Positions 52,880 to 62,368 of a DNA stretch of 64,000 bases are shown one piece after another. The stretch is taken from NCBI GenBank assembly GCA_034429215.1, contig DAOUGI010000112.1:20272-84271 (forward strand). Direction: 5' to 3'. The stretch's first letter is position 1. Every line of letters begins with the position of its first letter. Source of the stretch: JAFGOG01 sp034429215. Its GTDB lineage: Bacteria; Chloroflexota; Anaerolineae; JAAYZQ01. The position numbers and the translations under genes are program-made. The notes beneath the pieces are model-generated. The model searched no databases. It was not told the origin of the DNA and saw nothing but the letters and a program-made list of their open reading frames with translations.

Positions 52880-54502
52880 CTAGGCCTGCATGTCGGGCTG
52901 CTGATCGATCAACAAACCGGCACTGGCCAGCCAACTTAGTTTGTTCTCCAACCCCTTGGCCAGCAACTGCCGGACCCGGCCGGCGTCCTCAACCGGCTTG
53001 CCATCCTCCTGCACCGTCAGGATGCCTTCGGCCACCGGCCCGGCCAGGAGCAGATCGACGAGCGCCTGGCGGTCGTGGGCACCGTTCAGGTAGCTCAATA
53101 GGAAAAGGTCCGCCTCCTCCAGGCTAACCCGCTCGTGGCGCAGGTTGGTGACCCGGGCGTTGTGGCGGCTGGCCTGGAAACGGGCCACATGGCTGGCCGT
53201 CGGGCAGTCAGCAACCTCGGATGCAACCGGAGGCGCATAGGTGTGCAGCTCTACCAGCTTGTCGCTGTAACTGTAGGCCATCAGCAAATTGGCTGCCAGT
53301 ACCTGCGCGTCGAGCGCGGCGGTGTCGGGCGCTGCTGCCAGGTGGTCACGGGCTGCCGATAGCAATGCCTCAAAGGGCACAATCTGAGGCCAGACCTCGG
53401 CCAGATAGAGGATGGCTGCCTTGCTGACCGGATGGTCGATCGACAGGGTGGCGCCGTCGGTACCGCAAAACTGGACGACCGACACGGAACGGACGTCGGG
53501 ATCGGGCGCGGCCGGTTGGGCCCGCGAGGCAGCGTACAAGCCTGACACCCGTTCGGGCTTGAGCGTGCGGCGCAGCACAACGGCCTCGTGGCATAGCATG
53601 GTCTGGCGGAAGGTCCGGTTGTGGACATAATCGACGTATTGTTCCGCCTCGAGGACGCTCCGAGCTATCTTGCGGACCGCCTCGGCTGCTTGGGGCGGCA
53701 CGCATCCGCGGCTGCCGACCGTGGTCCGGAACTCGGCCTCGGCCAGGTATTGCAGGCCGTGGCACGTGGCATGTTCGATGAATTGGTGAAAGTAGACGGG
53801 GTCGTTGATCTCTTCCATTTCATCGTGAAGTAGAAGCGCGTCCTGCCTGGTGCGCGCGTCCTGCAGCTTGCCGTCAAGGAATTGGGAGTACATCTTGACA
53901 AAGCTGCCGTAGGCGTTGTCTTCGGGCAGTCCTATGCCGGCAAACAGGTCGAGCACGGCCCGTGCCTGGGCAGCCCGCGCTTCGGGGTCGGCCACATCGC
54001 GGGTGTGATACAGCATCAGGCCGCGCACGATCTGGATCATGTGCCAGCCAGGATAGGTGTTGTAGCTGACATAGGCCACTCCGTTGGCGGCCAGGTTCTG
54101 CCGGCAGATGGTGAGAAGCTTGTCCCGCACCGCCGGGGGCACCCAGGAGTAGACGCCATGGGCGATGATATAGTCGAATTGGCCCAGGTCAGCGTCGACG
54201 TCCATGATGTCCATCTGTTTGAGGCTGATGTTGTTGAGCCTCAATGCCGTCACCATTGCCTGGCCCTCGGCGATCTGGCGGGCCGAGATGTCGATGCCTA
54301 CAAACTGGCTCTCGGGCAGGGTATAGGCCATTGGGATCAGGTTGCCCCCACCGGCGCAGCCCAGCTCCAGCACACGGCACCGTTCCACCGCCGCAGGGCT
54401 CATGCCCAGCAGGGTGGCCACGGTCGCCAGCCGGTCGGGGTGACTCTGGGAATAGGACAGGCTGGGATATGGTGTCTGGTCGTAGCTGGCTTGAGCGCCC
54501 AT
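52880..54502 (-). CDS. SAM-dependent methyltransferase with regulatory domain
   Basis: A 540-residue cytoplasmic enzyme. The N-terminal class I methyltransferase has motif I VLELGCAGGGNLIPMA (residues about 44-59), FVGIDIS as motif II and FDYIIAHGVYSWVPP as motif IV. The middle part (YNTYPGWHMIQIVRGLMLYH) and the region with EAEQYVDYVHNRTFRQTMLCH match the methyltransferase-plus-regulatory-domain family. A C-terminal helical domain of about 130 residues ends the protein. The substrate is unknown. Its position inside the baseplate gene set, between a DUF4159-like gene (7-base gap) and an FHA gene, is unusual for a phage-tail-like locus and suggests modification of a CIS component or effector, or simply a hitch-hiking gene. 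Confidence 0.8.
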   Translation of the reverse strand: MGAQASYDQTPYPSLSYSQSHPDRLATVATLLGMSPAAVERCRVLELGCAGGGNLIPMAYTLPESQFVGIDISARQIAEGQAMVTALRLNNISLKQMDIMDVDADLGQFDYIIAHGVYSWVPPAVRDKLLTICRQNLAANGVAYVSYNTYPGWHMIQIVRGLMLYHTRDVADPEARAAQARAVLDLFAGIGLPEDNAYGSFVKMYSQFLDGKLQDARTRQDALLLHDEMEEINDPVYFHQFIEHATCHGLQYLAEAEFRTTVGSRGCVPPQAAEAVRKIARSVLEAEQYVDYVHNRTFRQTMLCHEAVVLRRTLKPERVSGLYAASRAQPAAPDPDVRSVSVVQFCGTDGATLSIDHPVSKAAILYLAEVWPQIVPFEALLSAARDHLAAAPDTAALDAQVLAANLLMAYSYSDKLVELHTYAPPVASEVADCPTASHVARFQASRHNARVTNLRHERVSLEEADLFLLSYLNGAHDRQALVDLLLAGPVAEGILTVQEDGKPVEDAGRVRQLLAKGLENKLSWLASAGLLIDQQPDMQA

Positions 54503-54509
54503 TCGCTAC

Positions 54510-55727
54510 CTACTCCCCGTCCCCCTTGGCTTCGCTATCGGGCTTGGCTTCGTGGCGCTGCTTCAGGGCGTACGCGACCAGGTTGGCGCCCCACTCCATG
54601 GCGGTGCGGATCTCTTCGCGAGAGGCCGCCCGCCCGCGGCGCTCGCCCTGCCACAGGCAGCCATAGTCGCCCATGCTCCAGATTACCTGGCCGCCGGCAG
54701 CGGCGCCCACAAGCACTTTGGGGGCTCCTTTGATCTCAAACCCCGGCGGCGGAGCGGCAAACAGGTTTGGCTCGACCAGCAGGGCATCTCCCGGCTGGGG
54801 CTCTTGACAGGAAATGCCGAAGGAGGCCAAGAGGTCGGAGAAAGAAGCATCGGCCGGCGAGCTGTCGCCGTCTACCTCCCGCCGGCAGCTTTCGAACAGG
54901 AGGGTTCCGCCACCTTGGAGGTAGGCGTACAACGCGTTCATTTCGTCGCGGCTGAGCTGGAAGGCTCCGTGCCCGACCAGGTAGAGGAGGGCATAGTTTT
55001 CCAGGCCCGGCGCCAGGGGAACGCCGAGGTCGACACCGCCTATTGGCAAGCCCGGGGATCCGAGGCCGTTTCGCAAGGCACGGGCCAGGTAGGTGGCCCC
55101 TCGCCCGTGAGGGAGATCGGATGGCTTGGTCCCCTTGACCTGGCCCACATAGCTCACGGCCAGGCCGGCGGCTGACTGGCCGGCGCCTTGGGCCCTGCGG
55201 AAGCGCAGGTCGATCTCGTTCGGACCGGGATGCTCGGCATCCTGTGCGTTCAAGAGAGCGCTGTCGCGGCCCTGGCGCCAAAGCCGAGCCAGCTCCACGC
55301 ACGGCGTATCAGGCAGGGCAGGCCGGACTTCGATCCCAAACTCGGCGTGAACGTAGAGGGGCCCGGGCTCCTGGGCATCACGGCTGCCGCCGGCCCTTGG
55401 GCGACTTTGCTCATAGCTCAGCAGCAGGTAGAGAAGGCCGTACGCCGTCCCGACGTCATAGGCTACCGGCTGGGTCACGACAATCATCTCGCCGTTCGGG
55501 TCGACGGCCATACCCGGCAGGATGTACAGGGTTGAGTCGGGCGGGTCGCTGGCAACAACGTTCAACCCGGTGACGATCCCCGGACCATGGCTGAGCAGGG
55601 CATGGAACCGCTGCTGCTGGCGGTGGTAGTCATGAGCCTCTTTCCAGACGGCAGCGGTCACCGCCAGGCCGTCAACCGGCTCGATCCGTTTGGTCGGAAA
55701 TTCTTGCCACAATTCGTCTCTGGTCAT
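54510..55727 (-). CDS. CIS-associated protein with C-terminal DUF4159-like domain
   Basis: A 405-residue cytoplasmic protein from the ATG at 55727, which has GAGAGGGG upstream. The N-terminal half has strands and helices around HDYHRQQQRFHALLSHGPGI and the sequence YILPGMAVDPNGEMIVV, resembling proteins found next to phage-tail-like baseplate genes. The C-terminal half (LLYLVGHGAFQLSRDEMNAL, YLQGGGTLLFESCRRE) matches the DUF4159 pattern of a flavodoxin-like fold with a conserved GHG and GGG-LLFE. No catalytic role is known. It lies between the gpI-like gene and the methyltransferase, with short gaps, so it belongs to the operon. Confidence 0.72.
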   Translation of the reverse strand: MTRDELWQEFPTKRIEPVDGLAVTAAVWKEAHDYHRQQQRFHALLSHGPGIVTGLNVVASDPPDSTLYILPGMAVDPNGEMIVVTQPVAYDVGTAYGLLYLLLSYEQSRPRAGGSRDAQEPGPLYVHAEFGIEVRPALPDTPCVELARLWRQGRDSALLNAQDAEHPGPNEIDLRFRRAQGAGQSAAGLAVSYVGQVKGTKPSDLPHGRGATYLARALRNGLGSPGLPIGGVDLGVPLAPGLENYALLYLVGHGAFQLSRDEMNALYAYLQGGGTLLFESCRREVDGDSSPADASFSDLLASFGISCQEPQPGDALLVEPNLFAAPPPGFEIKGAPKVLVGAAAGGQVIWSMGDYGCLWQGERRGRAASREEIRTAMEWGANLVAYALKQRHEAKPDSEAKGDGE

Positions 55728-55751
55728 GGACCCCTCTCTCATCTTTACTTC

Positions 55752-56783
55752 TCATGCAGTCTCGATACGCAGGGTATAGGTCGTGTGGGCCGGTTTTTCG
55801 GCGTCGATGATCGCCTCGATCTTTTGCCGGCGCTGGCGGGCGAGCTCTTTTTTGTCATCCTCCTCCGGGGACACGGCCGGCAGGCGGAGGGAGATGGTAA
55901 AGGTGTGGGGCATGTTGCCCTTGCCGAGGGCGATGCCCGGCCCCAACTGCGACTCGGGCCCCAGGCGAAAGTCGTAGGCCCGGTGCTCGACGATGTGCGG
56001 CTTGACGCCGGTATAGATGGTCAGATACTCCTCCAGGCCCTGCTTGGTGCCCCGCTTGCGGTACAAAAAGATCGCCGAACGGATCAACTGCCGCTGCTTC
56101 TCCTCTGGCCAGCTTTCGTCCAGCACCAGCCTCAGCCAGGAGGCCAGCCAGGGTAGGAACTCGGCCGGGGTTAGCCGTGGGTCAAAGTAGAGCCACAGAT
56201 CATCTATCTGGCGCTCAAGCGGCTTCCAGAAACTGCCAAAGAGCATGAGAAAACGTCCCATTAGATCGTCTTCTTGGTAGATGGCCGGCAGGTATCTGAG
56301 GTATTCGCTCGTGGTCGACACGGTGACGGCGGCGGTCTCTTGGCTCAGAACTGACCACTCGTCGCCGGCCCCCGACGCCAGGACGGCGTGACTCTCCAGC
56401 ACTAGGTCGTGCTGCATTGGGACGACATGGGCTTGCACCTGGCATTCGAAAGAAGCGGAGGCCGTGGGATCTTGCACAATTGTCCAAATCAGGTGGTGCG
56501 CGCCATTGTCTGTGGTAATCCGCGGCATGGTCCACTCTGCCGGGTCAAGAGTGCGGTAGTTGTCGAGGATCAGCTCTTTCGGCAGGCTGATCTCAAGCGT
56601 GAGATCGGGCGCTGACGGGGTCGCCCCGTCCGTACCGGTGGCGACGCGGGTATAAAAGGTGACTGTCTCCCCTGGGTGGCGCCGGTTCCAGTCGGCAACG
56701 TGCGACACGGTGCAGATGGGTCCTGCGTTTCCCTGATGCTCGGGGCGATCTGGCCGGCGGGAGACTGGCTCTGGCGCGCTCAT
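55752..56783 (-). CDS. gpI-like phage tail/baseplate protein (CIS)
   Basis: A 343-residue protein with the 'phage tail protein domain' signature of contractile injection systems: YLRYLPAIYQEDDLMGRFLMLF followed (in a second block) by WLASWLRLVLDESW, RSAIFLYRKRGTKQGLEEYL and YTGVKPHIVEH, then the Gly-rich FRLGPESQLGPG. An Ig-like domain (residues about 20-170) precedes it. ATG 56783 overlaps the stop of the gpJ-like gene (ATGA), a coupling typical of baseplate operons. It corresponds to the protein that joins wedge and outer baseplate in P2/Afp-type particles. Confidence 0.85.
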   Translation of the reverse strand: MSAPEPVSRRPDRPEHQGNAGPICTVSHVADWNRRHPGETVTFYTRVATGTDGATPSAPDLTLEISLPKELILDNYRTLDPAEWTMPRITTDNGAHHLIWTIVQDPTASASFECQVQAHVVPMQHDLVLESHAVLASGAGDEWSVLSQETAAVTVSTTSEYLRYLPAIYQEDDLMGRFLMLFGSFWKPLERQIDDLWLYFDPRLTPAEFLPWLASWLRLVLDESWPEEKQRQLIRSAIFLYRKRGTKQGLEEYLTIYTGVKPHIVEHRAYDFRLGPESQLGPGIALGKGNMPHTFTISLRLPAVSPEEDDKKELARQRRQKIEAIIDAEKPAHTTYTLRIETA

Positions 56784-59020
56784 AGTTCCACTATCCGAAT
56801 ATCGTGATCGAGCGAACAGCACAGCCCGTCGGCCGGGATGGGGATGACCCGCTGGTCAACCTTGGTCAGAGCCTCCTCGGCCGAAGGGGTTTCCTCACCT
56901 GCCTCCGACTGAGCCGCGACGGCTGTCCCTGCCAGGCCGCCTTTCTCCTCCACCCGCTCCGGTGCACTGCGAGACCCCGCGGCCCGTTCCTTGGCAGGGA
57001 TCACCGGCCGGTAGCTGAGCCGGACGTCCAGGACGTGCTTGACGCCCGGAACTTTTTGGATCAGGGAATAGATCTCGGAGACGTACAGATCCCGGCCAAA
57101 GGGCCAGCCTTCCCAGTCGGGTCCAAGGAGCTGATCGAGGTCGGAACTTGAGCTGTCCGATCCCGCCGCAATCCCCGCGGTAGAGCGAAGTGGAAGAGGG
57201 GTGATGAGGTGATTCAGGCTCTCTTCTACCCTGGCCTTGACAGCGTCGGGCTGGCTGTACTCCGAGGCGACGATCTCGGCATAGACCTTGATCCCAAAAT
57301 AGTTGGGCTCTCTGATGTGCAGTGTGGTCGTCAGCAACCGGTATCCGTCGAGGTGAGACCGGATCTGTTCTTTCAGATCCTCTTCCAGGTAAAGCTTGGA
57401 CAGGTCGCCGGCCTGGAGCGCCTCAAATGCGGCCGGCACAACGAGCAGCTCGACCGTGCCGGGCGATAGGGTCCGGACAGTTGATTTGCGCTTGGTCCCA
57501 CTCCGCTGCGCATCGAGAGCTGCCGTATTGCACCTGACTCGGGCCACGGCCCGGCTGGTTCCTTTGCCCAGGTTCTCGAAATCCTCGGCCGTCACGGCGC
57601 GCTGTTGGGCGCGCAGCTCACGGGCGGCGCGCATCTTGGCCTCTTCCAGGCTCTCCTGGTCGCGCCCGCCCTCGGCCCGGCGCAAGTTGATGACCCGGTC
57701 TATGTAGGGGATGGCCGATTTCATCACCTGGATCTTGCCGGCCGGCACGTTGCCGGTGACGCCGCCGCCATGGCGATACAGGCTGAAGCGGATCCGGCGC
57801 CCAGCCTCGGGGACGCGCCCGTACTGGCGCACCGTGCCGTCTGGCTGCTGGACCGCCGGACCAAATCGCACCTCGCCCGTGGACTCGTCCGTGGTAAAGT
57901 GGCGGTCGTAGCGGGTCGAGCCGGATAGGTCGGGCACCCGCTGCCACGGGATTAAGACCGGCTCGCCGTCTCGCATTTCTTCGACCTCGACCGTTTCGCC
58001 CGGTCGCAGGGCAAGGGCCGGCGCGTGCTGGAGGTGAAACACCTGGCCCGGCTCGCCATTGCTGTGGCCAAGCAGCTCGTCGGGCACGAACACGGCATGG
58101 GTAGCCCAGACGGTGCCTCCCAGAACATAGGCGGCGATCTGCTTGATGCGCGGCGACTCGGTGTACATGCCCTGCTCTGTGCGGCGCTGCTCGAGGCGGC
58201 AACGCAGCCAGTAGGCATTGCGGCCATGGACCTGGCCCGGCTTTATCGAAAGCGGCAGGTACAGGACGAGCGATCCAGCGGGGTTGTTGAGGCCGCCGGT
58301 GGTATCTTTTTCCCCCAAGCGGGTGCTCAGTGGCACTTCTTCCCATTGGTCGTCGCCGAGCGAGCACTCCCAGACAAGGGGCGGGTCTTCACGCCGCACG
58401 CCGACGGCCTGGGTCTCTTCACACTCAAAGGCCAGCCGCAGGAGGTAGCCACTGATGTCGTGGGCTTCGTCGAACCCGAGGTAGAAGGTGTCGCCCTGCT
58501 GGGGCTTGGGCCTGGTGAAGGGGTAAAAGATCTCGACGCCAAGGCGGGGCAGGTAGTTCCTGGTCAGATCAGACCCAATGCCGCCACGGCGCAGTTGGAC
58601 CAGGTGGGGTGGGGCGATGGTTAATCGCTCGTCGGTGGTAAAGATCACTTCTGCTTCTTCCTCGGTGGGCCGGGTGGCTACCTCCAGGCCCTGGGGAACG
58701 ACGGCGGTGGTGCTGTCTTCGGGCGTGATGGGCAAGGGGACCGACAGGTAGAATGTCAGCTCGGCGCGACCGCTGCTGGCCGGCTGGAGACAGACGCCGA
58801 GCATTTCCAAGAACTTGCAATAGTTCTTTTCCGGCACGCGGTTCGCCCGGTAGAGGAGCGCCTCGGTCATCCAGGCAAACAGCTCGATCAGGGTAATGCC
58901 CGGATCGCTCAGGTTATAGTCGGTCCATTCGGGGCAGTAGCGGATGATCCGCCGGCGGGCTTCATCCACCAGGTCCCTTTGAAACCTCAGGTCATCCAAA
59001 TTCGGCGCTGGCAATGGCAT
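56780..59020 (-). CDS. Baseplate assembly protein, gpJ/gp6-like (CIS)
   Basis: A 746-residue structural protein of the baseplate wedge, in the family of the putative baseplate assembly protein found in CIS and Afp11-type loci. The start PLPAPNLDDLRFQRDLVDEA and then CPEWTDYNLSDPGITLIELF and RANRVPEKNYCKFLEMLGV are family signatures. The long middle holds beta-rich domains (RNAYWLRCRLEQRRTEQG), and the J-type core with AVTAEDFENLGKG and KVYAEIVASEYSQPDAVKAR is near the C terminus, followed by a poorly conserved charged tail (ERAAGSRSAPERVEEKGG). It is translationally coupled to the gpI-like gene and 41 bases from gp25. Confidence 0.87.
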   Translation of the reverse strand: MPLPAPNLDDLRFQRDLVDEARRRIIRYCPEWTDYNLSDPGITLIELFAWMTEALLYRANRVPEKNYCKFLEMLGVCLQPASSGRAELTFYLSVPLPITPEDSTTAVVPQGLEVATRPTEEEAEVIFTTDERLTIAPPHLVQLRRGGIGSDLTRNYLPRLGVEIFYPFTRPKPQQGDTFYLGFDEAHDISGYLLRLAFECEETQAVGVRREDPPLVWECSLGDDQWEEVPLSTRLGEKDTTGGLNNPAGSLVLYLPLSIKPGQVHGRNAYWLRCRLEQRRTEQGMYTESPRIKQIAAYVLGGTVWATHAVFVPDELLGHSNGEPGQVFHLQHAPALALRPGETVEVEEMRDGEPVLIPWQRVPDLSGSTRYDRHFTTDESTGEVRFGPAVQQPDGTVRQYGRVPEAGRRIRFSLYRHGGGVTGNVPAGKIQVMKSAIPYIDRVINLRRAEGGRDQESLEEAKMRAARELRAQQRAVTAEDFENLGKGTSRAVARVRCNTAALDAQRSGTKRKSTVRTLSPGTVELLVVPAAFEALQAGDLSKLYLEEDLKEQIRSHLDGYRLLTTTLHIREPNYFGIKVYAEIVASEYSQPDAVKARVEESLNHLITPLPLRSTAGIAAGSDSSSSDLDQLLGPDWEGWPFGRDLYVSEIYSLIQKVPGVKHVLDVRLSYRPVIPAKERAAGSRSAPERVEEKGGLAGTAVAAQSEAGEETPSAEEALTKVDQRVIPIPADGLCCSLDHDIRIVEL

Positions 59021-59061
59021 AGATAGACGCCTCCTGATGCTGGGTCAGACTTGACTGTCCA

Positions 59062-59481
59062 CTAGATCGGTCCTTCTTCTCCCATCAAGAAGAAGGGATA
59101 GACGATGCTGCGAGTGTCGTGCGTGTCCTTGATCTCGTAGTTTATCTCGATCAACAGAGTTCCATCCCGGCCCGGATCGATCAACGCGTTGACCTCTTGG
59201 ACGTTGATGCGCGGCTCCCATCGGGCTAACGCCTCCTCGACATAATATGCGGCCAGGCCCCGCGTTGCCGCGTTCATGGAGGCAAAGACCAGCTCGTGGA
59301 TGCGGCAGCCAAACTCGGGCCGCATCATCCGCTCGCCTGGGGCTGTTCCCAGGATGATCCGGATGGCCTGTTCGATGTCGTGGGCGCCCCGGGCCAGGGC
59401 GATCCCCCCCTGTTGGTCGATCTGGAGGGGAAAGGCCAGCCCCTGGCCGATAAACTCTCTGTCCCTGCTATGGCTATTCAT
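59062..59481 (-). CDS. Baseplate wedge protein gp25/GPW family (CIS)
   Basis: A 139-residue protein of the GPW/gp25 family, the wedge core that contacts the first sheath ring in contractile tails. The conserved pattern EQAIRIILGTAPGERMMRPEFG is present (last residues GCRIHEL), then YVEEALARWEPRI and NYEIKDT. The length is normal for the family. Position after PAAR and VgrG and before gpJ is the same as in antifeeding-prophage and PVC clusters. Confidence 0.92.
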   Translation of the reverse strand: MNSHSRDREFIGQGLAFPLQIDQQGGIALARGAHDIEQAIRIILGTAPGERMMRPEFGCRIHELVFASMNAATRGLAAYYVEEALARWEPRINVQEVNALIDPGRDGTLLIEINYEIKDTHDTRSIVYPFFLMGEEGPI

Positions 59482-59527
59482 GGTTTCACCTTTGGTGAGT
59501 CGGGCGGGTCTCGGACCCGCCCCTACG

Positions 59528-59818
59528 TTACGGGCCGATCAAAACGGTCGGCGCGCCCATGCCAACGGCAGTGGTGACCGGCACGCCGCTGTAAGGATTG
59601 ACACCGGTTACCTGGCTCGTGACGCGCGCCGCGGGCCGCCCACCGATCAGCACGGTGGGTGCGCCCACCGTGATCGCGCCGGTGCAGGCGTTGCCCGCTA
59701 CCAGGTCGCCCATGACCGCTGCCGGCAGGCCCCCGATCAGGACGGTAGGCACGCCGGGCCCGGTGATCGTGTCGCCGGTAACGGTTATATCGCCCACACG
59801 GGCGGCAGGAAATGGCAT
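59528..59818 (-). CDS. PAAR-domain spike tip (CIS)
   Basis: A 96-residue PAAR-repeat protein: FPAARVGDITVTGD at the start and three PTVLIGG/GP turns (about residues 24, 55 and 90), with PAARVTSQVTG between. It would form the sharp cone capping the VgrG spike. It is only 11 bases upstream of the VgrG end. No effector extension is attached, so a toxin would have to be carried elsewhere. Confidence 0.9.
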   Translation of the reverse strand: MPFPAARVGDITVTGDTITGPGVPTVLIGGLPAAVMGDLVAGNACTGAITVGAPTVLIGGRPAARVTSQVTGVNPYSGVPVTTAVGMGAPTVLIGP

Positions 59819-59829
59819 CGCTCACTCCT

Positions 59830-61659
59830 CTAGTTGATCTTGACGATGGCGCCCTGCACCATGACCATGGCTCCGCCCTTGACTTCGGTCTGGGCACTGC
59901 CGTTGACGCTGACCGCCGGGGCTTTGAGCTCGCCCTTGGCGACGCCTTCCAAGCCCAACTGGATGCCCTTGAGCTTGGCATTGCCGCCGCTGGCTTCCAT
60001 GGTCATGTCCATGGTGCTCTTGAGCGTGATCTTGCCCTTGGCGTTCACGACAAAATCACCGTTGACGCTGATGGTCATGCTGTTCTTGGTCGAATCGATG
60101 ACCATTTGGTTGTTGCCGGTCTTGTCCTTGATGGTGATCGCTTCGCTGCCGCTCTTGTCGTTCAGGATGACGGTGTGGCCGCTCTTGGAGGTGACCGATA
60201 CCTGTTCTTCGCCCGCCTTGTCATCGAGGATGATCAGGTGGCCGGCCCGGGTTTTCAGCACCCGCTGGTTGACCTTGCCGCCGGCAGTCGCTTCGTTGTT
60301 TGCCTTGGGCGGCTTGTCGGTACTGCTCCACAGCGCTCCGACGATGTAAGGATGGTGGACATCGCCATGCTCAAAGGCGATCAGGACCTCGTCGTTGACC
60401 TCGGGCAGGTAAAGGAATCCCCGCTGCGCGCCGGCCATGGGCGAGGCGATGCGGACCCAATCGCTTTCTATCTCGCCCAGCCAGGCGTATTTCACCTTGA
60501 CCCGCCCCAGGTTGTCGGGATCGTTCAGGTTGGTGACCACAGCGGTCACCACGCCATCAACCCTCTGGCCATGCCCGTTGCCCGAATCCAGCAGATGGCT
60601 GAGGGTGTTGGGCTGGCGGCCGGTGATGCTGAAGCTGGTCTGGTAGCCGTTGGTATTGTAGACGTGGGTGGCCGAAGTGACCAGGTAGCTGCCGCTGAAG
60701 CGGGTGCCAACACCCTTGATGGTGATCTTGCGGCCGGCCCGCACATTGGGATTGCCGTCACACACCCCCTCAGCCTGGACAAAATCGCGGCTGATGTCGT
60801 TGCTCAGGCCGGTAGCCAGCTCTGTGGCTTCGGCGGCGGTGAAAACAGGCCGGTCGGTGATGACCGCTTCGGCTGTGCTAAAGGCTGAGTTGGCTTTGGC
60901 CCCGCCGGTCTGGGTCATGCCACCCTGGTTCAGGCCGCTATTCGGTGCCTGTTGGCTGGTGATCGCTGCCTTGCCTTTGGGATCCCAACCTTTGACGATC
61001 ATCGTGTTGGCTTGGCCGCTGGACGTCCAGCAGGGTTGAAAGCTGAGCAGGTTGCCACCGTAGTCGAGCTCCGGGCCCGCGGTCAGGGCGGCATCCCCCT
61101 TTTTGAAATAGAGGTTGCCATCGCCGGCCCACACCTGGTAGCCGATCCGCTCGGCACGAGCCCGGAGGAATTCCATATTGGTCTGATTGTTCTGTAGAAC
61201 ATAATCGTAGGTGACGGTGGTGGCGTCCACTTGTGGTGACAATCCTGCCTCTCCGGCAATGGAGGTGGCCAGGTCGCTGTCTTTTTTGCTTAGAAAGGTA
61301 CGGGTCTTTTTCCCCCGGTGCAGGCGGTGGGCCTTGTCATAGCCGCGGACGGTCATGACCGGCATGCCTCCAACGGGGAAGGATGGCTCTAGGGCGGTGA
61401 TCTCGCCGCTGATGAGGGTACCCTTGATCTCTTTTCCGTAATATTCGGCAGGAACGGTGACGCCGATCTCGACCTCTTTGCCGATGTCCAGCGTCGTGTC
61501 GTCTACCCACTTGAAAGAGGGATCGTTCAGCCGGATCGTAAACAGGCCGGGCAGGTGCAGGCTGGTATCGACGACGAACTCGTCCAGGTCGTCCATGAAC
61601 TCCTGCGAGACATCCTGGCCACCGATCTTGATGGTGGGCAACGTTATAAGAGTGGGCAC
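59830..61659 (-). CDS. VgrG/gp5-gp27-like spike protein (CIS)
   Basis: A 609-residue spike trimer subunit. Residues about 1-350 correspond to the gp27-like hub (FVVDTSLHLPGLFTIRLNDP, LQNNQTNMEFLRARAERIGY), 365-450 to the gp5-type OB fold (RVDGVVTAVVTNLNDPDNLG, SPMAGAQRGFLYLPEVNDEV), and the last 130 residues to a triple beta-helix of short repeats (TVILNDKSGSEAITIKDKTG, NSMTISVNGDFVV). There is no C-terminal effector domain. The GTG start has GGGGG upstream. This corresponds to Afp8/Pvc8. Confidence 0.9.
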   Translation of the reverse strand: MPTLITLPTIKIGGQDVSQEFMDDLDEFVVDTSLHLPGLFTIRLNDPSFKWVDDTTLDIGKEVEIGVTVPAEYYGKEIKGTLISGEITALEPSFPVGGMPVMTVRGYDKAHRLHRGKKTRTFLSKKDSDLATSIAGEAGLSPQVDATTVTYDYVLQNNQTNMEFLRARAERIGYQVWAGDGNLYFKKGDAALTAGPELDYGGNLLSFQPCWTSSGQANTMIVKGWDPKGKAAITSQQAPNSGLNQGGMTQTGGAKANSAFSTAEAVITDRPVFTAAEATELATGLSNDISRDFVQAEGVCDGNPNVRAGRKITIKGVGTRFSGSYLVTSATHVYNTNGYQTSFSITGRQPNTLSHLLDSGNGHGQRVDGVVTAVVTNLNDPDNLGRVKVKYAWLGEIESDWVRIASPMAGAQRGFLYLPEVNDEVLIAFEHGDVHHPYIVGALWSSTDKPPKANNEATAGGKVNQRVLKTRAGHLIILDDKAGEEQVSVTSKSGHTVILNDKSGSEAITIKDKTGNNQMVIDSTKNSMTISVNGDFVVNAKGKITLKSTMDMTMEASGGNAKLKGIQLGLEGVAKGELKAPAVSVNGSAQTEVKGGAMVMVQGAIVKIN

Positions 61660-61684
61660 AGATACCCCCTTTCCGATCTCTTAC

Positions 61685-62329
61685 TCATGGCAAGGGTGTG
61701 AGCTTTAATACCTGCCCCGGCCGCAGGTCCATGGGATTGGCCAGGTCGTTCGTGTCGGCAATGTGGCGCCAGCAGGCCGGATCGCCATATTCCCGGTAGG
61801 CGATCCAATCGAGCGTCTGCCCCTCGTGCACCACCCAGATCTTTCTGGCTTCGGTGCGGGTCGTCGGGTTTTGCCCTTTCTTTTCCATCTCGGTTTCGGA
61901 AAAGGTGACGTCGACGTTGGCGCGCAGCGGCGTACCGTCGGCCTTGAACATGGTAAAATTCTGAGCTATCTGGGTGATGACGCCTTTGTAGGATAGATAG
62001 GTCCCCCACTGGAACATGCACACCGGCGGCTCGCCCTTCTGAGTCTTGGGATCCTTCTTCGTCTCGTCTATCTGGGCCATCTCGATCAGCGTTTTGTACT
62101 TGTTCCGCACGTCCGAGCCGTCGCTGGTCGAATCAAAGACCAGCTTGACGGTCAGGTCCTGCGGCTGGCCGCCGGCGAACTCGGGGTTTCCGACGTTCTT
62201 GCCTTTTTTCTTGCGATAGACCCACTTGATGACTCTGGTGATCGCAAAGTCCTTGGGATTGAATTGGCAGACGATCTTTTTGCTGGTGTTGTCCGCCTGA
62301 AATATCTCGGCTTTTTGCAGATCGGCCAT
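61685..62329 (-). CDS. CIS tube-type (Afp7-like) protein with LysM
   Basis: A 214-residue protein with an N-terminal tube/baseplate-adaptor domain (FNPKDFAITRVIKWVYRKKK, LTVKLVFDSTSDGSDVR) and a C-terminal LysM (VVHEGQTLDWIAYREYGDP, WRHIADTN, LRPGQVLKL). It fits the CIS tube protein family and corresponds to Afp7/Pvc7, which joins the inner tube to the spike hub. It lies between the repeat protein and VgrG with 39- and 25-base gaps. Confidence 0.88.
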   Translation of the reverse strand: MADLQKAEIFQADNTSKKIVCQFNPKDFAITRVIKWVYRKKKGKNVGNPEFAGGQPQDLTVKLVFDSTSDGSDVRNKYKTLIEMAQIDETKKDPKTQKGEPPVCMFQWGTYLSYKGVITQIAQNFTMFKADGTPLRANVDVTFSETEMEKKGQNPTTRTEARKIWVVHEGQTLDWIAYREYGDPACWRHIADTNDLANPMDLRPGQVLKLTPLP

Positions 62330-62368
62330 TACCTATCTCCTGTGTCGCGATCCACTTTGCTCATTGTC

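Noticed and set aside
59528..61659. Toxin domain fused to PAAR or VgrG
   Set aside because: Both proteins end shortly after their structural cores; no extra domain is present.
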